The notes: generated by a model from the letters alone, not told the origin. Shown: positions 1 through 8,941, counted from the stretch's first letter. The stretch is 64,000 bases of DNA from Sulfurovum sp. XGS-02 (GCF_023213175.1 NZ_CP093312.1:62001-126000), one strand, 5' to 3'. Numbers and translations are program-made.

Positions 1-257
1 ATAGCATTTACCATTTTATGAAGACGGCTTACTTTTCTAGCAGCAGTTGTTTTTTTGATGAAACCTTTGCTTACCAGTGAGTGGATTTGTTTGTTCGCTG
101 TTGCGAATGCTGTTGCTGCTGCTGCTTTATCTGCTGCTGCTACTGCTTCATGTACGGCTTTTGTGATGTTTTTGATTCTCGTTCTGTAATATCTGTTTCT
201 CTCAGTTCTTACAGCAGTTTGCAAAATACGTTTTTTTGCTGACTTATGGTGTGCCAT
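1..257 (-). CDS. rpsT: 30S ribosomal protein S20 (3' end outside window)
   Basis: Small-subunit ribosomal protein S20, which binds 16S rRNA early in 30S assembly. The minus-strand reading starts [19 protein letters not shown] and continues as a Lys/Arg/Ala-rich helical protein typical of S20. About 85 codons are visible against a usual length near 88, so only the last few residues lie beyond the window edge. The ATG at 255-257 is preceded on the minus strand by a good AAAGGAAA ribosome binding site. It is transcribed divergently from glmM. Confidence 0.95.
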   Translation of the reverse strand, partial: MAHHKSAKKRILQTAVRTERNRYYRTRIKNITKAVHEAVAAADKAAAATAFATANKQIHSLVSKGFIKKTTAARKVSRLHKMVNA

Positions 258-479
258 GTTGTTTCCTTTATAGGTATGTTGTTATTACTCAATGAATTAG
301 AGTGAAAATAGTTCGCGAATAATATCTAAATAAAGATTAAAGATTTATTAATGCAAAGGTATACCCAAGGAATTGCATGGATAACTAGGGGGCGACTATA
401 GAGGAATGTTAATCAAATTTGCGTTAAAATGAAGCCTATAGAATCATGGGGATAGTGCAAACCCTATTAAGGAAGAAAA
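258..479. promoter_or_regulatory. Divergent rpsT/glmM intergenic region
   Basis: This 222-bp non-coding gap must hold the promoters of both flanking genes. On the minus strand an AAAGGAAA site lies just before rpsT. On the plus side TTAAAAT near 424-430 is a possible -10 element, and AAGGAAGAAAA stands immediately before the TTG start of glmM. I see no ORF or clear RNA structure in it. Confidence 0.4.
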
Positions 480-1817
480 TTGGAACTTTTTGGAACAGAT
501 GGTGTACGTGGGAAAGCAGGGAAAAAAGTCAGTGCAGTAAATGCAATGCGTTTGGCTATGGCTACAGGCATCTATTTTAAACGATTTAGCAGAACCAACA
601 AAATATTAGTAGGGAAAGATACCAGACGTAGTGGATATATGATAGAGAATGCTATGGTCTCCGGGCTTACCGCTGTAGGATTTGATGTGATACAGATAGG
701 ACCTATGCCGACACCTGCTATTGCATTTTTAACATCAAATATGCGCTGTGATGCGGGGATCATGATCTCTGCAAGCCATAACCCCTATTATGACAATGGT
801 ATTAAGTTCTTTGACTTGGACGGAAACAAATTAAACCGTGAAAAAGAGAAGGAGATAGAAGCGATCTATGAAGATGATGCACAGATAGAAGCGGCTCAAG
901 TGACAGGAAAAGAGATAGGGAAATCAAAGAGAATAGATGATGTGGTCGGTCGTTACATTGTACATATCAAAAACTCCTTTTCAAAAACAGCAACGTTGTC
1001 CGGTAAACGTGTAGTGATCGACTGTGCGAACGGGGCGGGATATATTGTTGGACCTACGATCCTACAGGAACTTGGTGCAGAGGTTGTGGTGTTGGGTGAT
1101 AAGCCTAACGGATTTAACATCAATGAAGGATGCGGTGCCATGCATCCGGAGTATTTGGCAAAAGCAGTACTGGAGTATCGTGCAGATGTCGGGATCGCCT
1201 TGGATGGTGATGCAGATCGATTGGTGATAGTCGACGAGAAGGGTGATGTCGTTGATGGAGATAAGTTGATGGGTGTGCTTGCTGTACATCTTAAAAACCA
1301 AGGATCACTCAAAGGTGAGGGGATGGTTGCTACGGTGATGAGCAATCAGGGACTTGATGAGTATCTTACTTCACAGGGGCTTACCCTGCACCGTTCTGCA
1401 GTTGGAGATAAAAATGTTGTGGAGATGATGCAGAAATATGGTATGAACTTTGGTGGAGAACAGAGTGGGCATATTATTTTCTCGGATTATGCAAAGACGG
1501 GAGATGGTATCTCCAGTGCACTGCAGGCTTTGGCATACTTGGTAGAGACGGGGAAAAAGGCAAGTGAAGCATTTAACCCGTATGCGTCATATCCTCAAAT
1601 CTTGGTAAACCTTGCGGTCCAGGAAAAAAGAGATTTTGATACGATCGAAGGGTTAGATGTCCTCAAAGACAAGATTGAAGGGCTAGGTATACGTCATCTT
1701 TTCCGTTACTCCGGGACAGAAAATAAAATCCGCCTTTTGCTTGAGGGAAAAGATGAAAAAAAAGTTGAAGAGATCATGGAAGAGTGTGTAGAGTTCTTTA
1801 AAAAGGCTTTAGCTTAA
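480..1817 (+). CDS. glmM: Phosphoglucosamine mutase
   Basis: Interconverts glucosamine-6-phosphate and glucosamine-1-phosphate in the cytoplasm, supplying UDP-GlcNAc for peptidoglycan, lipid A and the glycans made further along this window. The N-terminus [12 protein letters not shown] and the active-site segment [16 protein letters not shown] (phosphoserine about S99) are diagnostic, as are the metal-binding GDADR loop and the C-terminal phosphate-binding [10 protein letters not shown]. The length of 445 aa is normal. The start is TTG at 480, chosen because the family N-terminus begins there and a GGAAGAAAA site precedes it. The stop overlaps the lspA start by one base, so the two are cotranscribed. 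Confidence 0.96.
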   Translation: MELFGTDGVRGKAGKKVSAVNAMRLAMATGIYFKRFSRTNKILVGKDTRRSGYMIENAMVSGLTAVGFDVIQIGPMPTPAIAFLTSNMRCDAGIMISASHNPYYDNGIKFFDLDGNKLNREKEKEIEAIYEDDAQIEAAQVTGKEIGKSKRIDDVVGRYIVHIKNSFSKTATLSGKRVVIDCANGAGYIVGPTILQELGAEVVVLGDKPNGFNINEGCGAMHPEYLAKAVLEYRADVGIALDGDADRLVIVDEKGDVVDGDKLMGVLAVHLKNQGSLKGEGMVATVMSNQGLDEYLTSQGLTLHRSAVGDKNVVEMMQKYGMNFGGEQSGHIIFSDYAKTGDGISSALQALAYLVETGKKASEAFNPYASYPQILVNLAVQEKRDFDTIEGLDVLKDKIEGLGIRHLFRYSGTENKIRLLLEGKDEKKVEEIMEECVEFFKKALA

Positions 1818-2266
1818 TGAGAGCCTTTGCTGTCTTTTTTCTGGTCCTTTTGGGGACCTTTATCATAGACCAGAATATCAAATCTCTCTTTATTGAGGGG
1901 TATTATCGTCCGGGACAATGTATAGACCTTGAACTGCACTATAATAAAGGTGTGGCTTTTTCCATGCTCTCATTTCTGGGACCTTATCTTAAATGGATAC
2001 AGGCACTCCTTATAGTGGCTATCCTGTTCTTTGTCTTTAAAGAAGGGTATATCAAGCGTTATGCATTTCCAGTAGGGTTACTGATAGGCGGCGCAATGGG
2101 TAATGTATATGATCGTTTTGTGCATGGGGGTGTAGTGGATTATGTTGCCTGGCATTGCGGTTTTGACTTTGCGGTATTTAACTTCGCAGATGTTGCTATA
2201 GATCTTGCTGTTGTATGGCTCTTGGTAATGATCTACTTCTTTCCTCAAAAATCAGAAAGTCAATAA
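1817..2266 (+). CDS. lspA: Lipoprotein signal peptidase (signal peptidase II)
   Basis: Inner-membrane aspartyl protease that removes signal peptides from diacylglyceryl-prolipoproteins; both L,D-transpeptidases of this window have lipoboxes and would be substrates. The 149-aa protein has about four membrane segments and both catalytic-aspartate motifs: GNVYDRFVHGGVVDY and FNFADVAID. ATG at 1817 overlaps the TAA of glmM, indicating translational coupling. Confidence 0.95.
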   Translation: MRAFAVFFLVLLGTFIIDQNIKSLFIEGYYRPGQCIDLELHYNKGVAFSMLSFLGPYLKWIQALLIVAILFFVFKEGYIKRYAFPVGLLIGGAMGNVYDRFVHGGVVDYVAWHCGFDFAVFNFADVAIDLAVVWLLVMIYFFPQKSESQ

Positions 2267-2279
2267 AACGGGGCTGCTA

Positions 2280-2304
2280 AGTATTTAGATCTTCTCTAAA
2301 TACT
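2280..2304. terminator. Hairpin at the lspA/suhB convergent junction
   Basis: AGTATTTAGA (2280-2289) and TCTAAATACT (2295-2304) form a perfect 10-bp stem with a 5-base loop. It sits between two convergent genes and covers the last codons of the minus-strand gene. There is no clear T-run on either side, so termination activity is inferred from position and symmetry. Confidence 0.4.
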
Positions 2305-3061
2305 GCATCAGCTGTTGATGTACTTTGCCATTGCTTGCGACAATACTTTTATCGTCAAAATCAAATGTCTTGTTGTCTACATTGCTGATCTTGCCACCTG
2401 CTTCTTGCACGATCAGGATCCCTGCAGCCACATCCCAGGGTTTAAGATCGATCTCATAGAAGGCCTCCACCTTCCCCTGGGCAAGATAGCACAGATCTAC
2501 TGCGGCTGCACCCAACCTTCGGATATCCTGGATATACGGCAGCAGGTTGGTCATACATTTGATCACCCACTCATACTCAACGCCGGCATTGACCTTGGCA
2601 TAAGGGAACCCTGTGGCGATCAGTGCATTTTGAAGCTTGCTTTGTGAACTAACCTCAAGTTTTTGCCCGTTACAATACGCACCCTCTCCATCTACAGCCC
2701 AGAAGAGTTCTTCTAAAATAGGGTTATAGACGACAGCCATGGTAGGCTTTCCCTGTTCCCAGATGCCAAGTGAGACCGCAAGATGGGGGATACCGTGAAC
2801 AAAATTAGTCGTACCATCGATGGGGTCAATGTAGATGGCCTTGTCGTAGTGATAACTTCCATGGTGGCTTTCCTCTCCCACAAGGGTATGGTCAGGGAAT
2901 ACTTTTTTGAGCTGATCGATGATGAAGGCTTCGGTTTTGATATCAAACTCGGTCACAAGATCAACGACCCCTTTATGGGAGACCTCTTTGTGGGAGGCGT
3001 AGCCCTCTCTGACAATTTTTCCTGCTTCCAATGCTATCTGTTTTAATCTATCTATATTCAT
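2285..3061 (-). CDS. suhB: Inositol monophosphatase family protein (SuhB-like)
   Basis: Member of the Mg-dependent, Li-sensitive phosphatase superfamily (inositol monophosphatase / SuhB / CysQ). The metal-binding motif YIDPIDGTTNFVHGIPH, the upstream GEESH and the late WDVAAGILIVQEAGG are all present in a 258-aa protein of normal length. Family members hydrolyse inositol-1-phosphate or related sugar phosphates, and SuhB also acts in rRNA antitermination in E. coli; which role applies here cannot be told from sequence. It is convergent with lspA and divergent from the PqiA-like gene 26 bp away. Confidence 0.85.
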   Translation of the reverse strand: MNIDRLKQIALEAGKIVREGYASHKEVSHKGVVDLVTEFDIKTEAFIIDQLKKVFPDHTLVGEESHHGSYHYDKAIYIDPIDGTTNFVHGIPHLAVSLGIWEQGKPTMAVVYNPILEELFWAVDGEGAYCNGQKLEVSSQSKLQNALIATGFPYAKVNAGVEYEWVIKCMTNLLPYIQDIRRLGAAAVDLCYLAQGKVEAFYEIDLKPWDVAAGILIVQEAGGKISNVDNKTFDFDDKSIVASNGKVHQQLMQYLEKI

Positions 3062-3087
3062 AGCAGTGATTATAGTATAATCTCTCT

Positions 3088-3906
3088 ATGAAGAAAAAGA
3101 TAATGATGCTGTTATTGTCCTTATTGGTGATCATCATGGGGTATTTTGGACTGCAAGCCTATTCGCAGGCAAAACAGTATGAACAGCGTACGCAAACACT
3201 TGTCATGGATAAAGATATCTCAACACAGGCTGAGTACCAGGCAAAAAATTGGGCGGAGAAGTTCAGCTTGGGATACTACGAGAATGATAAGCGGCTTTTA
3301 CGTGAAGAGACCATGATTTCTCAAAAGGAGCATCAATCAGAGGCGAAGCGTTATACTCTCTATGTGATGGGGGTGCTACTTGTGATCTTGTGCAGTGCTT
3401 TTTTGGTAGATTTGAGACTGTTTACATTTTTTGGTGCTTTGGTGGCGTTAGTCGTGTTGACTTTTGGTCTTTTTGCCCCTCTGCTGACAGTGACGATACA
3501 TAAAGAGTTTGAGTATATCGGAGATGTCGTACTCTCATTTGAGTCCAAAAGTCTCTTGGGATCCGTGGTGAAGTTATGGGAGAATGGTGAGATGGCGGTA
3601 GCCTTGGTGATCCTGCTTTTTTCCATACTCATACCGCTCTTCAAAACGCTCTCTTTAATGTTTGTGGCGGTGGTGATGGAGAGTAGATTCGCCCACGGTA
3701 TCGTAACGTTTTTCAAATGGGTTGGGAAATGGTCAATGCTGGATGTCTTTGTGGTGGCTACGTTGCTGGTGTATCTCACAAGCAACGGTTCTGATGTCAG
3801 TCATGCAGAGGTACAGGTAGGGCTTTATTTCTTTTTGGCCTATGTGATCGTCTCTATGTTGGTGAGTTTGAGTGCCGATCGCATGTTAGGTAAACTGAAG
3901 GAATAA
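3088..3906 (+). CDS. PqiA-like (paraquat-inducible protein A) membrane protein
   Basis: A 272-aa inner-membrane protein with an N-terminal membrane anchor (residues about 5-23), a periplasmic stretch rich in Gln and charged residues to about residue 88, and then four or five membrane segments. The segments around LFAPLLTVTI and ILIPLFKTLSLMFVAVV resemble one PqiA domain. PqiA proteins act with MCE-type PqiB in lipid trafficking between membranes. No PqiB neighbour is present, and this is a single-domain version with an extra N-terminal segment, so the function stays general. Transcription starts from the short divergent gap shared with suhB. Confidence 0.65.
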   Translation: MKKKIMMLLLSLLVIIMGYFGLQAYSQAKQYEQRTQTLVMDKDISTQAEYQAKNWAEKFSLGYYENDKRLLREETMISQKEHQSEAKRYTLYVMGVLLVILCSAFLVDLRLFTFFGALVALVVLTFGLFAPLLTVTIHKEFEYIGDVVLSFESKSLLGSVVKLWENGEMAVALVILLFSILIPLFKTLSLMFVAVVMESRFAHGIVTFFKWVGKWSMLDVFVVATLLVYLTSNGSDVSHAEVQVGLYFFLAYVIVSMLVSLSADRMLGKLKE

Positions 3907-3912
3907 GGCGGA

Positions 3913-4182
3913 TTAGATCACCATATCCACATCGTCATGATCCTGACAGTATTTAAAGATACGATTTCTCTCTTCTTCTGTCTCTACAATGCAGCTGGCG
4001 TTATAGGTATGAAATTTTCCTGTCCGCGAAGAGTTTCCTAAAGAGCAAAGGTGTTCTTTGTCTCCCATGGCTTCTTTGATACATTTTAAGAGTGCCTCTT
4101 TGTCTCTGCCTATGAGCTTAAATCCCCATTGGGTCGGATATTCTATCTTCGGTTTCTGGGGTGTTTTGTCGTCTAAAATCAT
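3913..4182 (-). CDS. DUF493 family protein (YbeD/HP0495-like)
   Basis: An 89-aa cytoplasmic protein of the small ferredoxin-fold DUF493 family (E. coli YbeD, H. pylori HP0495). Typical features are YPTQWGFKLIGRD near the start, the SRTGKFHTYNASCIV strand and the final DHDDVDMVI. The fold resembles regulatory ACT domains, but the role is unknown. It lies 17 bp downstream of moaC on the same strand, so the two are likely cotranscribed. Confidence 0.8.
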   Translation of the reverse strand: MILDDKTPQKPKIEYPTQWGFKLIGRDKEALLKCIKEAMGDKEHLCSLGNSSRTGKFHTYNASCIVETEEERNRIFKYCQDHDDVDMVI

Positions 4183-4199
4183 TGCTTCTCCTTTTAAAC

Positions 4200-4673
4200 T
4201 TATGCGCGATTAAAATCACCGCTCTTGCCACCGGATTTATTTTCTAATTGCACATTTCTTATGACCATCCCTTTGTCTATTGCTTTGAGCATATCGTAGA
4301 TCGTGAGCAGTCCTACACTGACTCCGGTAAGCGCTTCCATCTCTACCCCTGTCTGTCCGTTAAGTTTTGCTGTGACGGTGAGTTTAAATCCCGGGAGGTC
4401 CGGAAGCTCTTCAATATCCGTCTTTACAGAGGTCAGCATGAGCGGATGACACATAGGGATGAGGGTTGAGGTTTGTTTGGTCCCTTGAATGGCAGCAATC
4501 ACCGCAGTTTGAAGAACAGGCCCTTTTTTTGCTGTATTTTCCAGTACAGCATCAAAAGCAGCTTGTCCTACTTCTATGATACCGCTGGCCGTGGCTATAC
4601 GTGTTGTGTTGTCTTTGTCTGAGACATCGACCATTTTTGGTTTGTTCTGTTCATCTAGATGTGTAAGATTCAC
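4200..4673 (-). CDS. moaC: Cyclic pyranopterin monophosphate synthase
   Basis: Second step of molybdenum cofactor synthesis: converts the MoaA product to cyclic pyranopterin monophosphate. The 157-aa protein is of family length and contains the conserved [12 protein letters not shown] and [19 protein letters not shown] segments and the catalytic-lysine region AIDKGM. The partners moaD, moaE and moeA lie together at about 47.1-48.9 kb, so the pathway genes are split over the chromosome. Confidence 0.96.
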   Translation of the reverse strand: MNLTHLDEQNKPKMVDVSDKDNTTRIATASGIIEVGQAAFDAVLENTAKKGPVLQTAVIAAIQGTKQTSTLIPMCHPLMLTSVKTDIEELPDLPGFKLTVTAKLNGQTGVEMEALTGVSVGLLTIYDMLKAIDKGMVIRNVQLENKSGGKSGDFNRA

Positions 4674-4739
4674 TTTTTATCCTCATACTTTTTTAATACT
4701 GATAGACATATTTTAACATAAATAGACGTAAGCAAAGAA

Positions 4740-4816
4740 AAAATGACGGTTAAAAGAGTAAAAATGACGAAAATACTCTTAAATTACTTGACTTTTATCA
4801 TCAGATAAGATAAGAT
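4740..4816 (+). promoter_or_regulatory. Promoter and direct repeats upstream of the ccoG operon
   Basis: TTGACT (4788-4793) and TAAGAT (4811-4816) are separated by exactly 17 bp and look like a sigma-70 promoter. Upstream, AAAATGACG occurs twice, at 4740-4748 and 4761-4769, 21 bp apart or about two helical turns, as expected for a dimeric activator or repressor site. Between the promoter and the gene a GATAA unit is repeated three times (about 4804-4817). Binding by the adjacent regulator is inference. Confidence 0.5.
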
Positions 4817-4839
4817 AATTAAAATTATAAAGGAATGAT

Positions 4840-5514
4840 ATGGTTTATGCGTATATGAGGCAAGTACCAGGTTTCCCACATTTGACCACACAGCAGAGTG
4901 ATATTCTATCATTTTCTTTAAGGAATGAACTTGATATTGACAAAGAGGTGGTCGAATATGCAACCAAGAATCTTCTTTTGGATGCAAGAGAAGATTTTGA
5001 AGCATTTTTACGATCTATGCAAGAGGGCAACACCATTATTGTCTCTTCTCTGATCATATTGAGTGATAAAGTAGAAGAACTGATAAAGGTGATTAATTGT
5101 ATGCTAAGTCATAGTGTTGATCTTTGGATCGTAGACTCAAATATGCTGATGAATAAAGAGACCGATATGATTGAGATCTTTCCTCTGCTCAATGAATTAA
5201 GACAAGAAGAAAAAGAGAAGACAAACCAGATAGGACGTCCAAAAGGAAGCAAGTCAAGCTCCAAGTTTGATATTTATCAAAGAGAGATCATCTCATTTTT
5301 GAGAGAGGGAATGAATGTCAGTGCGATAGCTAGAGAGTTGGATGTAAGCCGTAGTTCACTGAAAGACTATATTGAGTCACGAGGGATCAGAGAGCTGGTG
5401 GAAGGTGCATGGATGGAGATGAATCCATCAGAAGGTGCCAGAGATATGGACAATATCGTGCTGATTTGTCCGTTTGAAAAAGATAGAGAAGCAAAAAAAC
5501 AAAAGGTGTCATAA
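4840..5514 (+). CDS. Putative transcription regulator derived from a serine recombinase, catalytic residues lost
   Basis: The 224-aa protein aligns by eye with the resolvase/invertase family. It has an N-terminal strand YAYMRQ, a helix with TTQQ, a central IIVSSLIILSDKVEELIKVI region and a long helix to about residue 125. A Hin-type DNA-binding part follows: GRPKGSK and a helix-turn-helix ending SAIARELDVSRSSLKDYI. The residues needed for strand exchange are missing: the YxRxS serine position reads Val/Pro, and the LDRLxR arginines are replaced by IILSD. No inverted repeats or invertible segment flank it. ATG at 4840 follows AAAGGA. The stop is directly followed by the ccoG ATG, so a role in controlling this oxidase-assembly operon is likely but inferred. 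Confidence 0.6.
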   Translation: MVYAYMRQVPGFPHLTTQQSDILSFSLRNELDIDKEVVEYATKNLLLDAREDFEAFLRSMQEGNTIIVSSLIILSDKVEELIKVINCMLSHSVDLWIVDSNMLMNKETDMIEIFPLLNELRQEEKEKTNQIGRPKGSKSSSKFDIYQREIISFLREGMNVSAIARELDVSRSSLKDYIESRGIRELVEGAWMEMNPSEGARDMDNIVLICPFEKDREAKKQKVS

Positions 5515-6960
5515 ATGGAATCTACAATAACAACAGAAAAACCAAAGAAAAATCAAGCAAAAGAGTACTTAAAAGGATGGGTACCGTACCGTATCAAAAG
5601 ATATTGGTTCTATGCAGCCGCGACCCTCATTGCCATGGTGATGCCATGGATCACGATCAATGGAAATCATCTCTTTTTATTGAGTTTTGATCAGAAAAAA
5701 CTGCATTTGGCTGGTATTGCTTTTGATATGCAAGAGCTCTACTTGATGCCGTTTTTGCTTATGCTCCTTTTCCTGGGTATCTTTGCCGTCACAGCAGTAG
5801 GAGGTAGAGCATGGTGTGGTTGGGCCTGTCCTCAGACTATTTTTAGGGTGATCTATAGAGATGGGATAGAGACAAAACTTTTAGGGTTGAGAAAAAAGAT
5901 CAAAAACAAGCAAAAAGAACCGGATATGAGCAAAATGGAGAACAAAATCAAAAGTGTCATCGCTATCTTGCTCTGGTCTGTCTTGGCCTTTGTAGCTTCT
6001 GCCAATTTTTTATGGTACTTTGTGCCTCCTGAAGATTTCTTTAGGTATTTGAGCAACCCTACCGAACATATGGTATTGGTAGGAGTGTTGGTAAGTACGG
6101 CAATCTTTATCATACTTGACGTGGTATTCATCAAAGAGGACTTCTGTGTCTATGTCTGTCCTTATAGCCGTGTGCAGTCCGTACTGTATGATGATGATAC
6201 GATCATGGCAGTTTATGATCCTATTAGAGGCGGTGAGATCTATGAGGGGCATGGATATGAGAGAGAAAAGAAATTTACGAAACAAAAAGATCTTTTAAGT
6301 GTGGAACCTAGTGCAGAGTGTACCACCTGTGAAAGTTGTGTCACTGTCTGTCCGACACATATCGATATCCGTAAAGGATTGCAGCTTGAGTGTATCAACT
6401 GTCTGGAGTGTGTGGATGCCTGTACTTCAGTGATGGGTGCATTGGGTAGACCGAGTCTGGTGCAGTGGTCGAGTGAAAAAGAGACCCTTCGTCATGAAGG
6501 TAAGACGAACTACTTTAGAGGTAAGGTGATCGCATATTTTGCTGTGCTTATGATCGTACTTGTGACACTGTTCGTGATGGGAAGCAAAAAAGAGCATATG
6601 CTTTTAAACATCAATAAGAGCCAAAGACTCTATAAAGTACTGGACAACGGCGTCGTACAGAATGACTATATTTTCATGTTTGCCAATACAGACAGCAAAG
6701 ATCATACCTATTACTTTGAGATCGTAGGAAATGATAAGATCACTATCAGGAGACCTTCGGAGCCATTTGACCTTGGGGCAGGGCAGAAAAAGAAAAAAGT
6801 GGTGGTCCTGGAAACAAAAGAGCAACTGGTAAACAATACAAGAAAAGATGTCCCTGTACCTATAGTGATAAGAGCCTATGCTACAGACGACAAGGAGAAG
6901 ATCATGGTAGAAAGAGAGCAGGTCTTTTTCTACCCGCGTGCAGACTTAGTGAAAAAATAG
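5515..6960 (+). CDS. ccoG: cbb3-type cytochrome oxidase assembly protein CcoG (FixG/RdxA family)
   Basis: Membrane iron-sulfur protein needed for assembly of cbb3 oxidase, where it acts in copper delivery to the CuB site. The 481-aa protein has about five membrane segments, the early AWCGWACPQTIFR motif (C101, C105), another cysteine pair in FCVYVCPYSR and a 2[4Fe-4S] ferredoxin segment (CTTCESCVTVCP and CINCLECVDACTSVM). It ends in an Ig-like periplasmic domain. ATG 5515 follows the stop of the upstream gene with no gap. The ccoNOQP structural genes are not in this window. Confidence 0.93.
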   Translation: MESTITTEKPKKNQAKEYLKGWVPYRIKRYWFYAAATLIAMVMPWITINGNHLFLLSFDQKKLHLAGIAFDMQELYLMPFLLMLLFLGIFAVTAVGGRAWCGWACPQTIFRVIYRDGIETKLLGLRKKIKNKQKEPDMSKMENKIKSVIAILLWSVLAFVASANFLWYFVPPEDFFRYLSNPTEHMVLVGVLVSTAIFIILDVVFIKEDFCVYVCPYSRVQSVLYDDDTIMAVYDPIRGGEIYEGHGYEREKKFTKQKDLLSVEPSAECTTCESCVTVCPTHIDIRKGLQLECINCLECVDACTSVMGALGRPSLVQWSSEKETLRHEGKTNYFRGKVIAYFAVLMIVLVTLFVMGSKKEHMLLNINKSQRLYKVLDNGVVQNDYIFMFANTDSKDHTYYFEIVGNDKITIRRPSEPFDLGAGQKKKKVVVLETKEQLVNNTRKDVPVPIVIRAYATDDKEKIMVEREQVFFYPRADLVKK

Positions 6961-6968
6961 GAGAGACG

Positions 6969-8138
6969 ATGCGTAGAGTATTGGTATTGGGCGGAGGATT
7001 TGCCGGGGTTGAAGCGGCAATCCATCTTCGAAAACATGATTTGGATGTCACTTTGGTCAGTGACAGGGATTATTTTTATATTTATCCTACTTCTATCTGG
7101 ATACCCACGGGTGAAGCAACGCAAGAAGATGTATCTGTCCCCCTGGATAAGCTTGCGATGAAACATGGCTTTCAGCTTATTGTGGATCCCGTACTTCAAT
7201 TTGACGCGGAAGCCAAGAGGGTGACTTTAAATAGCGGTCGTGTTTTAGAAGGGTATCCCTATCTCGTTGTGGCGCTCGGACAGGACAAGATACAGTTAAA
7301 GGGATTGGAGCATACACTCTCTATCTGCGGTAAGCCTGAAGAGGCTACGGAACTGTATGAACGTTTGGAGAGATTGATAGGGAAAAATGGAGGGAAAATT
7401 GCCATGGGCTTCGGAGGTAACCCTAAGGATACTTCTGCTGTACGTGGAGGACCTGCATTTGAAGTACTTTTTAATGTGGATACTTATCTGAGGAGAAAAG
7501 GGGTACGTGAAAACTTTGAACTTACTTTTTTTGCCCCTATGGAAAAACCCGGACAGAAGATGGGTGAAAAAGCGTTAGTGATGATGGACAAGATGTTCAA
7601 GATGACGAACATCCAGAAAAAAGTCGGCAGCAAGATCACCCATTTTGAAGAAGATGGTATCTGTTTTGAAGATGGGACGAAACTGGAATCGGATCTGACG
7701 ATGTTTATCTCCGCAGGTACCGGACATCATATACTTAAAGCGTCCGGACTGCCACTCAGCGATGCGGGGTATGTTGTCACCAATGAGTATAATGAGATAG
7801 AAGGGTTTGATGGCGTGTATGCCATTGGTGATTCTGCATCACTTATGGGGCCTGAGTGGAGAGCGAAACAGGGGCATGTCGCTGAAGTGATGGCTAAAAA
7901 TGTAGCCTACAACATTATGAATAGCATACAAAACATAGATTCCAAACAGAGCTATATGGAACATTTGAATATTTTATGTGTGATGGATACAGGAAATGGT
8001 GCAGCATTTGTCTATCGTAGTGAAAAGGGTGGTAAAATGATCCCTATGCCTGTCGTTGGTCACTGGATGAAAAAGATGTGGGGATGGTATTGCCGTTATT
8101 CGAAACTAGGAAGGATCCCTAGAATTCCGGGAATGTAA
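6969..8138 (+). CDS. FAD-dependent pyridine nucleotide-disulphide oxidoreductase, SQR-like
   Basis: A 389-aa flavoprotein related to sulfide:quinone oxidoreductases and type II NADH dehydrogenases. It begins with a dinucleotide-binding RRVLVLGGGFAGVEAA motif, and the second FAD motif is VYAIGDSASL. The C-terminal part (GHWMKKMWGWYCRYSKLGRIPRIPG) is amphipathic and aromatic, as in monotopic quinone-reducing members. Cysteines are few (in SICGKP, DGICFED, NILCVMD and WYCRY), so I cannot assign a full set of SQR catalytic cysteines; sulfide, sulfane or NADH are possible donors. It starts 8 bp after ccoG with a GGAGAGACG site and is in that operon. Confidence 0.7.
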   Translation: MRRVLVLGGGFAGVEAAIHLRKHDLDVTLVSDRDYFYIYPTSIWIPTGEATQEDVSVPLDKLAMKHGFQLIVDPVLQFDAEAKRVTLNSGRVLEGYPYLVVALGQDKIQLKGLEHTLSICGKPEEATELYERLERLIGKNGGKIAMGFGGNPKDTSAVRGGPAFEVLFNVDTYLRRKGVRENFELTFFAPMEKPGQKMGEKALVMMDKMFKMTNIQKKVGSKITHFEEDGICFEDGTKLESDLTMFISAGTGHHILKASGLPLSDAGYVVTNEYNEIEGFDGVYAIGDSASLMGPEWRAKQGHVAEVMAKNVAYNIMNSIQNIDSKQSYMEHLNILCVMDTGNGAAFVYRSEKGGKMIPMPVVGHWMKKMWGWYCRYSKLGRIPRIPGM

Positions 8139-8274
8139 TGATGCAGTAGATGATCCATTTTATCATGCGTTTTTGGCTTTTTCTTATAAATAAGAGTATT
8201 TTTGTCCTACTTAAGATTGTATTTATATCTTTTAAGAGATAATGCATGTACAAAAATTAATTTAAGGAAATTTA

Positions 8275-8790
8275 ATGGCAACAGTAACATTTAAAAACGA
8301 CATTGTATGTAATCTAGCAGGTACAGAGATAAATGTGGGTGACACAGCGCCAGCAACAACAGTAGTGAACTGTGATCCAATGCTTCAAGATGAGACAATC
8401 GGTGGTGAAGGTAAAGTACAATTGGTCATTGCCGTACCATCACTTGATACAGGTGTGTGTGATGCAGAAACCAGAAGATTTAACGCTGAAGCAGCTGGCC
8501 TGGAAGGTGTAGAAGTTATTACTGTATCTATGGACCTTCCATTTGCTGCAGCTAGATGGTGTGGTGCTGCGGGGATCGATAACATTAAAGTATGTTCAGA
8601 CTTTAGAAACAAAGAATTTGCTAACAATTATGGTGTGCTTTTGGCAGATGGTCCTTTAGCGGGTCTTATGGCGAGAGTGATCTTTGTGATCGGTAAAGAT
8701 GGTAAGGTTTCGTATAAGCAAGTGGTTCCGGAAATTACTCAAGAGCCTAACTACGAAGAGGCATTGGCCGCAGCTAAGGCAGCTTGCTAA
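8275..8790 (+). CDS. tpx: Thiol peroxidase (atypical 2-Cys peroxiredoxin)
   Basis: Reduces H2O2 and alkyl hydroperoxides using thioredoxin. The 171-aa protein contains the peroxidatic motif PSLDTGVCDAETRRFN (C62) and the resolving cysteine in ARWCGAAG (C95), positions that match E. coli Tpx (C61/C95). It is monocistronic: 136 bp separate it from the flavoprotein gene, with a possible -10 GATAAT about 30 bp before the start, and a hairpin follows the stop. The AAGGAAATTT site precedes ATG 8275. Confidence 0.95.
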   Translation: MATVTFKNDIVCNLAGTEINVGDTAPATTVVNCDPMLQDETIGGEGKVQLVIAVPSLDTGVCDAETRRFNAEAAGLEGVEVITVSMDLPFAAARWCGAAGIDNIKVCSDFRNKEFANNYGVLLADGPLAGLMARVIFVIGKDGKVSYKQVVPEITQEPNYEEALAAAKAAC

Positions 8791-8806
8791 TCCGCTTCCC
8801 TTCTGA

Positions 8807-8836
8807 GATAGACCTCCTCTTTCAAAGAGGTTTATC
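8807..8836 (+). terminator. Probable terminator of tpx
   Basis: Inverted repeat immediately after tpx. The core is CCTCTTT/AAAGAGG around 8814-8830, extended by outer GATA/TATC bases, and is followed by TTTATC. The T-run is short, so efficiency is uncertain. Confidence 0.55.
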
Positions 8837-8941
8837 CCTATCTTATGTTCTTCTCTCTATTTTCACTCTTTTTTATTTACCGTTAGTTATCTAAATTGTG
8901 CTAAAATTTCCCCATTATACGCTTGAAGGATAGTAAAACAT

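Noticed and set aside
953-1345. Long minus-strand open frame inside glmM
   Set aside because: It lies wholly within a well-supported gene on the other strand, has no ribosome binding site of note and no recognisable family.
4840-5514. Recombinase-like gene as a sign of a mobile element or invertible switch
   Set aside because: Catalytic residues are lost, and no inverted repeats or target duplications were seen around it.
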